Source: a virus. From it: a stretch of DNA of 64,000 bases. A program made the translations under genes and the position numbers. The stretch is taken from IMG/VR virus record IMGVR_UViG_3300042556_001330, positions 1 to 64,000 of that record; one strand, 5' to 3'. Of the stretch, positions 56,373 through 64,000 are shown in pieces (within the stretch, counting starts at the first letter, position 1; each line of letters opens with the position of its first letter). The notes under the pieces were generated by a model. It saw only the letters and a list, made by a program, of their open reading frames with translations, was not told the DNA's origin and did not search any database.

Positions 56373-58583
56373 ATGGCAGAAAAGATAGTATCACCGGGTG
56401 TTTTCACTAGAGAAAACGACCTTTCATTTTTACAACAAGGTGTTGCTGAGATAGGTGCGGCATTCATTGGCCCTTTCAAAGAAGGACCAGTAGTTCCAAC
56501 AATTGTAAATTCACAAGCTGAGTTTAATGAATTATTTGGAGCAGCTGATGGAACATATTACACACCATTAGCAGTACAAAATTATTTAAGAGAAGCAGGA
56601 ACTGCAACTATTTGTAGAGTAGCGGGTGTTGGTGGATATACTGCACAAAGACCTTTAATATTATTGGGAACATCTGGGTCAGTAACATCATCAATTGGAT
56701 TTTTATTTTCAACATCAGAAAATTTAAGTGGATTAAGTACAGCATCTGCAGTTACAGGTGGAATTTCAAGTAATGTGTGGTCATTTGACCCATCTAGTCC
56801 AGATTATATCGAATCTGAATTTGGTACAAACCCATTGAATCCAAAAGTAGCATACATCTATGGATACTTTAAAAATGCATATTCTTCATCTGCAGAAGAG
56901 TGGTCAACTTTGGCACAATCTGCAGTAGTATTATCTTCACAAGTATTTTCTGGAGATGCACAAGAGGCATTGACACCAATGATTCAATCTCAATTAATCG
57001 GTGGTGATAGATTTGATTTATTCCAATTTGAAACATTGGGTGTGGGTAATTCTACAAATACTAAAGTTAAAATTGGTATTACAAATATTAAAGCAGCAGG
57101 TACTATAAATGGAACGGATTATGGTACATTTACGGTTGTTGTTAGAGATTTTAATGACACAAACAAAAAGAAAATTGTATTAGAAACATTTGCAAATGTA
57201 ACTTTAGACCCTAATTCTCCAAACTTTATTAGTAGAGTAATTGGTGATAGAAAATTATTAATAGATGAATTTGGTAAAATTACTGAAATTGGTGATTGGG
57301 TAAACAATTCTAAATATGTTAGAATTAATTCGGAAACATTTAACTATACGGCACCTGTACAGGCAGTACCTTTTGGACATCATCCATATACATTACCTGT
57401 AAATGCAGGAGTATATAATAACTCAATACCAGTAGTAACTTTCGTAAGTTCTTCTACAACTGTATATGGTGGTATTGATTTAGATTTTAACAATGATAAC
57501 AAAGTATATTTAAAACCAATTCCAAATGGTGCAGTACATGGTTTAAACACCGAATTTGGATTGGATGTAGAAAATGGTGGTGAATACTCAGTTGGAGACG
57601 CTGGAACACAATTCGTTGTAGCATTTCAAAGTGGATTTGATGGTATGAGTCCATTAACACCGATTAATTTAGGTTCTGATATTTCACAAACTAACACACA
57701 AGGTTTTAACTTATCTTCTTCTACTACAAGTGGTTCTGTTGCATATATGAAAGCAATTAACGCTTTATCTAACGCAGATGAATTTGATATTAATATGGTT
57801 GTAGCACCTGGTGTTACAAAAAATGACCATTTGTATATACATACAGCAATTGTTGATATGGTAGAACAAAGAGCAGATGCATTTTTCATTACTGAAATGG
57901 GTGATTCTGATTTAAGTTTAGAAACAACAATTACTAAAGCTGGTGAATTAGACACAAACTACGCAGCAACTTATTATCCTTGGATTAAAACAATTGATAT
58001 TAATACAAACAAATTAATCACAGTTCCACCATCGGTATTACTTCCAGGTGTATTCGCAGCAAACGATAGAGTAGCGGCAGAATGGTTCGCACCAGCAGGT
58101 TTGAATAGAGGTGGTTTAGTAGGAGCAGTTAGTGTATTAAATAGATTAACTCAATCCGAAAAAGATGAATTATACGAAGGTAAAGTAAACCCAATCGTAC
58201 AATTCCCAGGACAAGGTATTGTAGTATTCGGACAAAAAACATTACAAGATAAACCATCGGCATTAGATAGAATCAACGTAAGAAGATTATTATTGAGTGT
58301 TAGAAAGTATATCGCATCTACTTCAAGATTCTTGGTATTTGAACAAAATACTTCTGAAACAAGAAATAGATTCTTAAATATTGTTAACCCTTATTTAGAA
58401 TCAATCCAACAAAGACAAGGTTTGTACGCATTCCGTGTTGTAATGGATGATACTAATAACACACCAGATGTAGTTGATAGAAACATTATGAAAGGAGCTA
58501 TCTACTTACAACCAACTAAGACAGCTGAATTCATTCAAATTGATTTCAACATCTTACCAACTGGAGCAGCATTTAACGGATAA
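56373..58583 (+). CDS. Tail sheath protein (gp18-like)
   Basis: The 736-residue protein is the contractile sheath subunit. It begins AEKIVSPGVFTRENDLSFLQ with GAAFIGPFKEGPVVPTIVNS, the conserved N-terminus of T4-like sheath proteins. It ends with the subtilisin-like core region common to sheaths: GLNRGGLVGAVSVLNRLTQS, VFGQKTLQDKPSALDRINVR and SRFLVFEQNTSETRNRFLN. It is longer than T4 gp18 (659) owing to an enlarged middle. The tail tube gene follows, as in T4. Codons towards the 3' end use more C-ending forms, as in the capsid gene. Confidence 0.95.
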   Translation: MAEKIVSPGVFTRENDLSFLQQGVAEIGAAFIGPFKEGPVVPTIVNSQAEFNELFGAADGTYYTPLAVQNYLREAGTATICRVAGVGGYTAQRPLILLGTSGSVTSSIGFLFSTSENLSGLSTASAVTGGISSNVWSFDPSSPDYIESEFGTNPLNPKVAYIYGYFKNAYSSSAEEWSTLAQSAVVLSSQVFSGDAQEALTPMIQSQLIGGDRFDLFQFETLGVGNSTNTKVKIGITNIKAAGTINGTDYGTFTVVVRDFNDTNKKKIVLETFANVTLDPNSPNFISRVIGDRKLLIDEFGKITEIGDWVNNSKYVRINSETFNYTAPVQAVPFGHHPYTLPVNAGVYNNSIPVVTFVSSSTTVYGGIDLDFNNDNKVYLKPIPNGAVHGLNTEFGLDVENGGEYSVGDAGTQFVVAFQSGFDGMSPLTPINLGSDISQTNTQGFNLSSSTTSGSVAYMKAINALSNADEFDINMVVAPGVTKNDHLYIHTAIVDMVEQRADAFFITEMGDSDLSLETTITKAGELDTNYAATYYPWIKTIDINTNKLITVPPSVLLPGVFAANDRVAAEWFAPAGLNRGGLVGAVSVLNRLTQSEKDELYEGKVNPIVQFPGQGIVVFGQKTLQDKPSALDRINVRRLLLSVRKYIASTSRFLVFEQNTSETRNRFLNIVNPYLESIQQRQGLYAFRVVMDDTNNTPDVVDRNIMKGAIYLQPTKTAEFIQIDFNILPTGAAFNG

Positions 58584-58594
58584 TTTAGAAAATA

Positions 58595-58604
58595 GATATT
58601 TATA
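58595..58604 (+). promoter_or_regulatory. Late-promoter-like element GATATTTATA
   Basis: GATATTTATA lies 11 bases after the sheath stop and 25 bases before the ATG at 58630, giving the tube gene its own start signal. Confidence 0.55.
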
Positions 58605-58629
58605 TAAAAGAATTAAAAAATAAAGTAAA

Positions 58630-59118
58630 ATGCCAGAAATATTAGAGTTTGATAAAATGTTCTATAAGAATTTTGAACCAAAATTGGGTAATAGATTCAT
58701 TATGGAAATAAATGGTATAGAATCGTATATCATCAAAACGGCGAATAGACCTACATTCACATCGGAAGTTGTTGAATTAGACCATATCAATGTAAAAAGA
58801 AAGATTAAAGGAAAGTCTACGTGGGATGATGTTACTATCACTCTTTATGACCCAATTGTACCATCAGGTGCACAACAAGTTATGGAGTGGGTTAGACAAT
58901 CACATGAATCATTAACCGGTAGAGATGGATATTCTGCTTTCTATAAGAAAGATGTTACGTTCTATCTATTAGGACCAGTAGGTGATAAAGTTGAACAATG
59001 GACTTTGAAAGGTGCATTTATCAGTTCGGCAAACTTTGGTGAATTGGATTGGGCTTCAAATGACCCGTTATCAATTGAATTAACATTAGCATACGATTAC
59101 GCTATTTTAGAGTACTAA
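58630..59118 (+). CDS. Tail tube protein (gp19-like)
   Basis: The 162-residue protein is the size of T4 gp19 (163). It contains EPKLGNRFIMEINGIESYII near the start, then VVELDHINVKRKIKGKSTWD and DVTITLYDPIVPSGAQQVME, and a C-terminal ANFGELDWASNDPLSIELTL. All are typical of myovirus tube proteins. Hexameric rings of this protein form the inner tail tube around the tape measure. A strong terminator follows directly. Confidence 0.95.
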   Translation: MPEILEFDKMFYKNFEPKLGNRFIMEINGIESYIIKTANRPTFTSEVVELDHINVKRKIKGKSTWDDVTITLYDPIVPSGAQQVMEWVRQSHESLTGRDGYSAFYKKDVTFYLLGPVGDKVEQWTLKGAFISSANFGELDWASNDPLSIELTLAYDYAILEY

Positions 59119-59138
59119 TCTAAATAAAATTATAAAAG

Positions 59139-59171
59139 AAAGGGATACCCACAAAGTATCCCTTTTTTTAT
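59139..59171 (+). terminator. Rho-independent terminator after the tube gene
   Basis: AAAGGGATAC pairs with GTATCCCTTT around CCACAAA and is followed by a T-rich tail (TTTTTTTATTTTTTT). It separates the abundant sheath and tube messages from the chaperone and tape-measure unit. Confidence 0.9.
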
Positions 59172-59186
59172 TTTTTTGAAAACATA

Positions 59187-59199
59187 ATATATATAATAA
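59187..59199 (+). promoter_or_regulatory. AT-rich promoter-like element (ATATATATAATA class)
   Basis: TAATATATATAATAAAC follows the tube terminator, about 17 bases before the ATG at 59216. It resembles the element at 9263-9274 rather than the ATATTTATA class. Confidence 0.35.
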
Positions 59200-59215
59200 A
59201 CACAAAAGTTATATT

Positions 59216-60034
59216 ATGGAACAACAAAATGTAGAACAACAAGTTACTAGAGGATTAAGTGGATTTCAACAACAAGGACAAAAGTCATATCCATTTCCAA
59301 CCGAAGTAATATCTTTACCATCAAAAGGATTATGTTATCCTGAAACATCTCCATTGTCAAAAGGAGAGATTACAATCAAATTAATGACTGCTAGAGAAGA
59401 GGATATTTTAACTTCTACAAATTTATTAAGAAAAGGAATTGTATTGGATAAGTTATTAGAATCAATTATAGTAGAATCAAATGTAAATGTTGGTGATTTA
59501 TTAATTGGTGACAAAAATGCAATATTAATTTCTAGTAGAATATTAGCATATGGACCAGAATATAATGTAACTATAAATGACCCAAATGAAAATGAATCGG
59601 TTGATGTTAAGGTTGATATGTCTAAATTGAAAATAAAAGAAATAGATGAATCACTATTGAGTAGAACAAACGAATACCAATATGTGTTACCAAAAACCGG
59701 AGTATCTGTTAAATTTAAATTATTAACTCATTTTGATGAACTTGCAATACAAAAGGATATTGAGGCTAGTGAAAAGGCCTTAAAACAATCCAATGAAATT
59801 ACTACAAGATTAAGAAGAGTTTTAATCGAAGTTGACGGAAATAGAGATTTAGGATATATTAGTAATTTTGTTATAAATCAATTACAGGCAGCAGACTCTC
59901 GTTCTTTGAGAAAATATATTCAAACATTAACACCGGATATTGATTTATCATTTGATTATACCTCACCATTTACGGGAGAGACGGAGGCTCTTAAAGTCCC
60001 AATAGGACTTGACTTTTTTTACCCTGCCGACTAA
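59216..60034 (+). CDS. Tail assembly chaperone / baseplate hub protein (gp26-like)
   Basis: The 272-residue protein has EVISLPSKGLCYPETSPLSK, ITIKLMTAREEDILTSTNLL and a C-terminal SPFTGETEALKVPIGLDFFY. This is the pattern of T4-like gp26 proteins, usually ending in a FFxP motif. gp26 proteins act in hub and tail assembly and resemble the tail chaperones of other phages. The last 26 bases overlap the next gene in the +1 frame across a run of seven T. T4 order (26, 51, 29, 48) is preserved, with 27 and 28 absent here. Confidence 0.82.
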   Translation: MEQQNVEQQVTRGLSGFQQQGQKSYPFPTEVISLPSKGLCYPETSPLSKGEITIKLMTAREEDILTSTNLLRKGIVLDKLLESIIVESNVNVGDLLIGDKNAILISSRILAYGPEYNVTINDPNENESVDVKVDMSKLKIKEIDESLLSRTNEYQYVLPKTGVSVKFKLLTHFDELAIQKDIEASEKALKQSNEITTRLRRVLIEVDGNRDLGYISNFVINQLQAADSRSLRKYIQTLTPDIDLSFDYTSPFTGETEALKVPIGLDFFYPAD

Positions 60035-60239
60035 TTATTCAACGGTATTACACCAACAAATATTTAATCTAATTTATAATTCCAATGGTGGTTTTACTTG
60101 GAATGATGTATATTATATGCCTATTAAACTTAGAGAGTTTTATTGGAGAGAATTGTTAAAAGCAAAAGATGCAGAAGCTGGTGTTTATGAAAAAGCAATG
60201 AACAAAAATACAACCTCAAAGACATCAAGAAGAAGATAA
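60009..60239 (+). CDS. gp51-like tail assembly chaperone partner, probably expressed by frameshift
   Basis: The 76-residue frame has no ATG before residue 37 (MPIKLREFYWRELLKAK). The only upstream starts are the TTG at 60009 and other non-ATG codons, because a TAG lies just before. The core FNLIYNSNGGFTWNDVYYMP, then LREFYWRELL, is typical of the second chaperone in T4-like phages, where gp51 acts in hub assembly. The frame lies +1 relative to the gp26-like gene and starts within its last codons, at GAC TTT TTT TAC. A +1 slip there would give a fused protein of about 340 residues. Internal TTG initiation is the alternative. Confidence 0.7.
   Translation: MTFFTLPTNYSTVLHQQIFNLIYNSNGGFTWNDVYYMPIKLREFYWRELLKAKDAEAGVYEKAMNKNTTSKTSRRR
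60011..60022 (+). other. Candidate +1 (or -2) frameshift site GAC TTT TTT TAC
   Basis: In the gp26-like frame the codons are Asp-Phe-Phe-Tyr. Skipping one T reads GAC TTT TTT ACC and continues in the gp51-like frame. The zero frame stops at TAA, 60032-60034, so the overlap is only 26 bases. Confidence 0.45.
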
Positions 60240-60251
60240 AAAAGTATATCT

Positions 60252-60261
60252 AATATTTATT
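60252..60261 (+). promoter_or_regulatory. Late-promoter-like element AATATTTATT
   Basis: AATATTTATT lies 12 bases after the gp51-like stop and 18 bases before the ATG at 60280. Confidence 0.5.
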
Positions 60262-60279
60262 ATAGAATAACTTTATTTA

Positions 60280-63072
60280 ATGGCTAAAAGTACAAAAAAA
60301 TACAAACCAGTAACTACCGATAGTAGTGATAATTCTATGGAAAGAAGTATAACTTATTTCAATAAAAATGTCACCAACTTTACCGATTCAACAAATGACC
60401 TTATAAGAAGTATAAATACATTTACTAAATCGGTAGATTCTTTTAAAAGTAGTGTAGAAGAACATAAAAAGGTTTCTAACAAAAAAGAAAAAGAAGATAA
60501 ATCAAATTCATCCGGAGGAAAAAAGAAAAAAGAATTTACAGAAAATAAAGCTTGGGCAAATAGAACACAAAAAGGATTAGACAAATTCCAAGCTCAAGCA
60601 AGTAAGTTAGGATTAAGTAGACTACAACAATTCACAACGGATGTATTTGGAAAGAATGCAACCAAAAGAATGACCAGAGGTATGGCTAAATTTGCCGGTT
60701 CTATTGGTCAAAAAGGTGGTGCCGGTGGATTGGGTAAAGCGGGTATTGGTAGAGCTATGAGTGGTTTGGGTAGTATGGCAGGTGGTATGCTTCGTATGGC
60801 AGGTCCTGTTGGTGCTGTTGCGGGAGTTGCAAAAATGGCATTTGATTTTTGGGATAGTGGTGGACTTGCAAAATTGCAAACTTCCATGAAAATGCTTGGT
60901 GGAAATAAAATGCAGGGTTTGGGTGATTTGAAAGATGTAGAAGCTTCATTGGAAGGAACCGAACAAATGCGTAAACTAAACGCGGATTACAATTATAAGG
61001 TACCTGTACAACTTAGACAACAAGCTGAGGATGATATGTTCAATTATAGAAAAGGAATTGAACAAGACCAATTAGGATATGACCAGAGTTTGGTTAAGGA
61101 TAAGTTAGACCATGAACTGGGATTGAGAAAAGATGCATTACAATTCCAATTCTCACAGGCTATGGAAACATTGGATGCAGAGATAGATAAAAGAAAGGCA
61201 ATAGCGGCATCCGGAATGTCTTTTATTAGTAAATACTCATCGATTTCAGAAAGAGCATTAAGAGCAATTGGTTCTTCAACCAAAGCTATAGTAGAAGGTA
61301 TTGGTAAATTTCAATCTATATTTGGTGGAAGTGTAAAAGAAAGTTTTAAATTAAATGAAAATGCAGCTGGATTGGCATATCATTTTGGTGGAAGTGCAGA
61401 TGATGTAATGAATATGACAAACCTATTTCGTTTGATGGGTAAAACCTCTGCAGAAATGGCACAAAATTTAATCAATGGTATAACTAAATTTTCTGAAGAT
61501 AATTTATTGGCACCTCAAGTTATATTCAATCAAATTAAAGATGCGGGAGAAGATATATACAAATTTAGTAGTGGAACTGCCGAAAACTTTGCAAGACAGG
61601 CCGGACTACTTACTAAAATGAGTGTATCTATGTCTCAAATGATGAAGGCATCGGATTCAATGGTTTTAAATTACAAAGATAGTATTAAAGCAGAAATGAG
61701 TCTATCGGCTATGCTCGGAAAGAATGTAAACTTATCCGAAGTAAGAGCTAAGTTAATGTCTGGAGACCAAGCGGGAGCAGCATCCGCACTTAAGACCGCT
61801 TTGGGTGGAGTAGACATAAATGCAATGAACGCCTTCCAAAAACAAGCACTTACTCAGGCTACCGGAATGGATGTATCGGCATTGATGGGATTACAACAAG
61901 GTAAAGGTGGTGGATTGACGGCTGACTTAACTGCTGAAAAAAATAAAGGTAAAGCATTTGCAGAAGGTGCATTGCAAGCTGATATAAATGGTGCAGCTGC
62001 AAAATTAGCATTAGAACAAAAACAAAGAGAAAAATTATTAGCGTTTGAACAAAGGCAACGTTTAATTATGTTGCAATTAGAACAAGCTCAAAGACTTGAT
62101 GGTATTGCCTTAGAACAAAAGTATAGAGCATTGGCAGCAGAAAAAGATTACAACTTTGCAAAACAAACTATGGCAGCAGAAGTGCAGGCAGACGCCGCAT
62201 CAAGTTTTCTTACAAATGCAATGACAGGTAATGCATCTGCCTTAAATATTGCTGGTTTAAAGGACGCCGCGATGCAACAACCAATTCTTGATAAAATTGC
62301 AGGAGTAGACAATGATGTAAGTAATTTAATAAAGGCAGGCCAAATTAAAGGGACGGATATGAAATTGGTTGAATATCTTACAAAAAAAGATGATATTCTT
62401 GCCAATGTCCAAAACAAAACTCCTGAACAAATTCAAGCAGCTATAACAGCGGCATACGATAAAGTTTTTGCGGTTGAAAAGTCAAATTTAGAAAAAGCAG
62501 CAATCGCAGAGGAAAAAAGACAAGAAAGAATAGCAAATATTGCGAAGGCAAATGCCGAGTTAATGAACTCAGGTGCATCTGATAGAGCTCAAAATTATCA
62601 AAAGTATAAAGATAAATACAAAGTTACTGAGGCTGAAGAAAAAGAAGCACAAGGCCTAGTTAAAAAGGGTGACCGCGGATATCAAGTAACGCAACCTGTC
62701 AAACCTACCATCACAACAAAACCTACTGTACAAACTAATGTTAATAAACCCGCTGCTAAAGATAAACCAGTTGTAAAACCTGAAGTAGCTAGTAAACCAG
62801 TTGTAGACACACTTAAAACTACCGGTGAGAAACAACTAACAACTGTAACAAAGGGAATAGACATACAAAACAAAGAGTTAAGTGAAGCCCAATATAGTAT
62901 AAAATTACAAAAAGAAATGGTTGCAATGTTGGGATTATCTGCAACTGCGTTAGCACTAATAGTAGAAAATACAAAGGGAGAAACCGGAAATGTTACATTG
63001 AATGGAAGATATTTAACTCAAAGTTTATTAAACTCAGCCCGTAGACAATATGGTGTAGCAAGAACTGCATAA
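60280..63072 (+). CDS. Tail tape measure protein (gp29-like)
   Basis: The 930-residue protein is helical and rich in Ala, Lys and Gln, as expected for the protein that sets tail length inside the tube. The N-terminus has a coiled coil (NDLIRSINTFTKSVDSFKSS). A Gly/Ala/Met-rich hydrophobic stretch (GMLRMAGPVGAVAGVAKMAF, about 170-190) could interact with the membrane during DNA entry. A conserved region around 355-460 contains GLAYHFGGSADDVMNMTNLF. Long Glu/Gln helices (EQKQREKLLAFEQRQRLIML) follow, and the C-terminal 100 residues include a Lys/Pro-rich linker (about 800-845). Assignment rests on composition, size and position between the gp26/51 genes and the baseplate gene. Confidence 0.8.
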   Translation: MAKSTKKYKPVTTDSSDNSMERSITYFNKNVTNFTDSTNDLIRSINTFTKSVDSFKSSVEEHKKVSNKKEKEDKSNSSGGKKKKEFTENKAWANRTQKGLDKFQAQASKLGLSRLQQFTTDVFGKNATKRMTRGMAKFAGSIGQKGGAGGLGKAGIGRAMSGLGSMAGGMLRMAGPVGAVAGVAKMAFDFWDSGGLAKLQTSMKMLGGNKMQGLGDLKDVEASLEGTEQMRKLNADYNYKVPVQLRQQAEDDMFNYRKGIEQDQLGYDQSLVKDKLDHELGLRKDALQFQFSQAMETLDAEIDKRKAIAASGMSFISKYSSISERALRAIGSSTKAIVEGIGKFQSIFGGSVKESFKLNENAAGLAYHFGGSADDVMNMTNLFRLMGKTSAEMAQNLINGITKFSEDNLLAPQVIFNQIKDAGEDIYKFSSGTAENFARQAGLLTKMSVSMSQMMKASDSMVLNYKDSIKAEMSLSAMLGKNVNLSEVRAKLMSGDQAGAASALKTALGGVDINAMNAFQKQALTQATGMDVSALMGLQQGKGGGLTADLTAEKNKGKAFAEGALQADINGAAAKLALEQKQREKLLAFEQRQRLIMLQLEQAQRLDGIALEQKYRALAAEKDYNFAKQTMAAEVQADAASSFLTNAMTGNASALNIAGLKDAAMQQPILDKIAGVDNDVSNLIKAGQIKGTDMKLVEYLTKKDDILANVQNKTPEQIQAAITAAYDKVFAVEKSNLEKAAIAEEKRQERIANIAKANAELMNSGASDRAQNYQKYKDKYKVTEAEEKEAQGLVKKGDRGYQVTQPVKPTITTKPTVQTNVNKPAAKDKPVVKPEVASKPVVDTLKTTGEKQLTTVTKGIDIQNKELSEAQYSIKLQKEMVAMLGLSATALALIVENTKGETGNVTLNGRYLTQSLLNSARRQYGVARTA

Positions 63073-63085
63073 TATTTAGAATAAA

Positions 63086-63095
63086 GATATTTATA
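63086..63095 (+). promoter_or_regulatory. Late-promoter-like element GATATTTATA
   Basis: GATATTTATA lies 13 bases after the tape-measure stop and 20 bases before the ATG at 63116. Confidence 0.55.
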
Positions 63096-63115
63096 GTAAA
63101 TACTACTATTTATAA

Positions 63116-64000
63116 ATGGCAACAATACAAGATTTATTTAAATCACAACAAAAAGAACTTTACGGAAAGACTGAAAATATCAGAATTGAAAGTAGAGGTT
63201 TGATTAATCCACAAAGAGGAGCTGCATTACTTGCATCATCTCCGGATGCCATTGCAGATTTAATTGGAGGACAAATTGGTGGTGCAATAGGTGGAAGTGC
63301 AAATAGACCATCAGATACTATATTTAGAGGAAAGGGTGTTTTTAATAAACCAATATCACTAGGAAGAACACAACAGGGATTAAGAAATGCAATAGAACCA
63401 GGAAAGGATTATTTTGTAAAACAATCACCATCACCTGCATCAATTTTAGCAACTTTAAATCAAGGTGCATCAAATTTACAAGGTGTTGCAACCAATCTTG
63501 CAATTAATGCTGTTACAAAAGGTGGGTTGAAAAATTTGGCAAATTCATTAAAAAAACCAAAACCACAATTATATAGTAATAAGAATAAATTTTCAAAAAC
63601 CATAGATATAAATAAACAGTGGGATACTGATTTGGTTCAAAATATTGATAAAATTGAAGCTGATAAGTTAAGTGAGTTTATACAAAATTATACAGGTAAA
63701 AATCAAGTATTGGTTTTGTTTAAAAAGTATGGTACATCAACTACAATACCATTTGAAGGAACTATTAATGGATTGAGTGAAGATGTTCAACCAGAATGGA
63801 CTAATTTTAGATATTTGGGTTCACCATTTAAAGTAAATAGATATCAGGGTGTTGAAAGAAGTTTAAAATTTAATTTAAAATTGTATTATCAAACCAATGG
63901 CCAAAAACAAAATATGGTTAAAAAGATAAACTATTTAAAATCATTGGCATTTCCATATGAACAAATTTCTGAAATGACATATGGTGGTGAAAAACAAATA
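63116..64000 (+). CDS. Baseplate tube-cap-like protein (gp48/gp54-like), cut by the right edge
   Basis: The gene is open to the end of the window; 295 residues are visible from ATG. It begins MATIQDLFKSQQKELYGKTE, has a Gly/Ala-rich stretch (LIGGQIGGAIGGSANRPS), then a conserved beta region with PFEGTINGLSEDVQPEWTNF, YLGSPFKVNRYQGVERSLKF and KINYLKSLAFPY. This 'G.i.gls.d..p.w....ylG.p...y.Y.gv.R.l.f' pattern is typical of proteins at the tube-baseplate junction of contractile tails. Its position after the tape measure fits T4 gene 48. The C-terminal part is missing. Confidence 0.72.
   Translation, partial: MATIQDLFKSQQKELYGKTENIRIESRGLINPQRGAALLASSPDAIADLIGGQIGGAIGGSANRPSDTIFRGKGVFNKPISLGRTQQGLRNAIEPGKDYFVKQSPSPASILATLNQGASNLQGVATNLAINAVTKGGLKNLANSLKKPKPQLYSNKNKFSKTIDINKQWDTDLVQNIDKIEADKLSEFIQNYTGKNQVLVLFKKYGTSTTIPFEGTINGLSEDVQPEWTNFRYLGSPFKVNRYQGVERSLKFNLKLYYQTNGQKQNMVKKINYLKSLAFPYEQISEMTYGGEKQI

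Noticed and set aside
1-64000. tRNA or rRNA genes
   Set aside because: No cloverleaf-like sequence was noticed in the intergenic gaps, which are mostly too short to hold one; a covariance-model scan was not possible here.

Overview
This window looks like the structural half of a large AT-rich contractile-tailed phage of the T4-like (myovirus) group. Every gene I can support is on the + strand and packing is tight. The core genes are recognisable by sequence and by T4-like order: large terminase (gp17), portal (gp20), prohead protease (gp21), scaffold (gp22), major capsid protein (gp23), neck proteins (gp13, gp14, probably gp15), tail sheath (gp18), tail tube (gp19), tail assembly chaperones (gp26/gp51), tape measure (gp29-like) and the start of a gp48/gp54-like baseplate protein. 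The host is probably a Bacteroidota (Flavobacteriia-like) bacterium. The evidence is low GC, A-rich start regions with almost no Shine-Dalgarno sequences, PKD, LRR and LamG-type domains, and a bS21 homologue. This host call is an inference.

Layout. 1-4.9 kb is a sugar or surface-polysaccharide metabolism operon: a left-truncated glycosyltransferase-like gene, two SGNH hydrolases, an SDR epimerase, an RmlC-like epimerase and a two-gene TPP-dependent E1-like enzyme. 5.0-9.3 kb is one 1410-residue protein with three enzyme-like regions (HxGH nucleotidyltransferase, HExxH metallopeptidase, KxDG ligase-type nucleotidyltransferase). 9.3-11.3 kb holds a Cys-containing protein and three small membrane or envelope proteins. 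11.3-25.5 kb is the head module, with a run of small probable internal head proteins, a PKD/LRR pair and a phage ribosomal protein bS21. 25.6-30.6 kb is a fibre gene plus the neck genes. 30.6-56.3 kb is an unusually large adhesin and tail-fibre locus: coiled-coil and beta-helix fibres, five LamG-like lectin domains, two S74-terminated fibres, a glycosyltransferase and a fibre protein carrying a Hint (intein-like) domain. 56.3-64.0 kb is the tail module, cut by the right edge.

How it works together. The tail locus builds a multi-adhesin receptor-binding apparatus. The glycosyltransferase inside it and the sugar operon at the left edge could modify the Ser/Thr/Gly-rich fibres or the host surface. 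The 16 copies of a near-identical ATATTTATA/T element in intergenic gaps look like the late-gene control signal of this phage; the element is the reverse complement of the T4 late-promoter core. Other points worth following up are the bS21 gene next to the scaffold and capsid genes in a phage that lacks Shine-Dalgarno sites, a candidate +1 frameshift joining gp26 and gp51, a candidate -1 site (A AAA AAG) in the head operon, and a 195-residue head-operon protein that resembles the insertion region of the major capsid protein. I saw no tRNA, rRNA, CRISPR, integrase, reverse transcriptase or insertion sequence.
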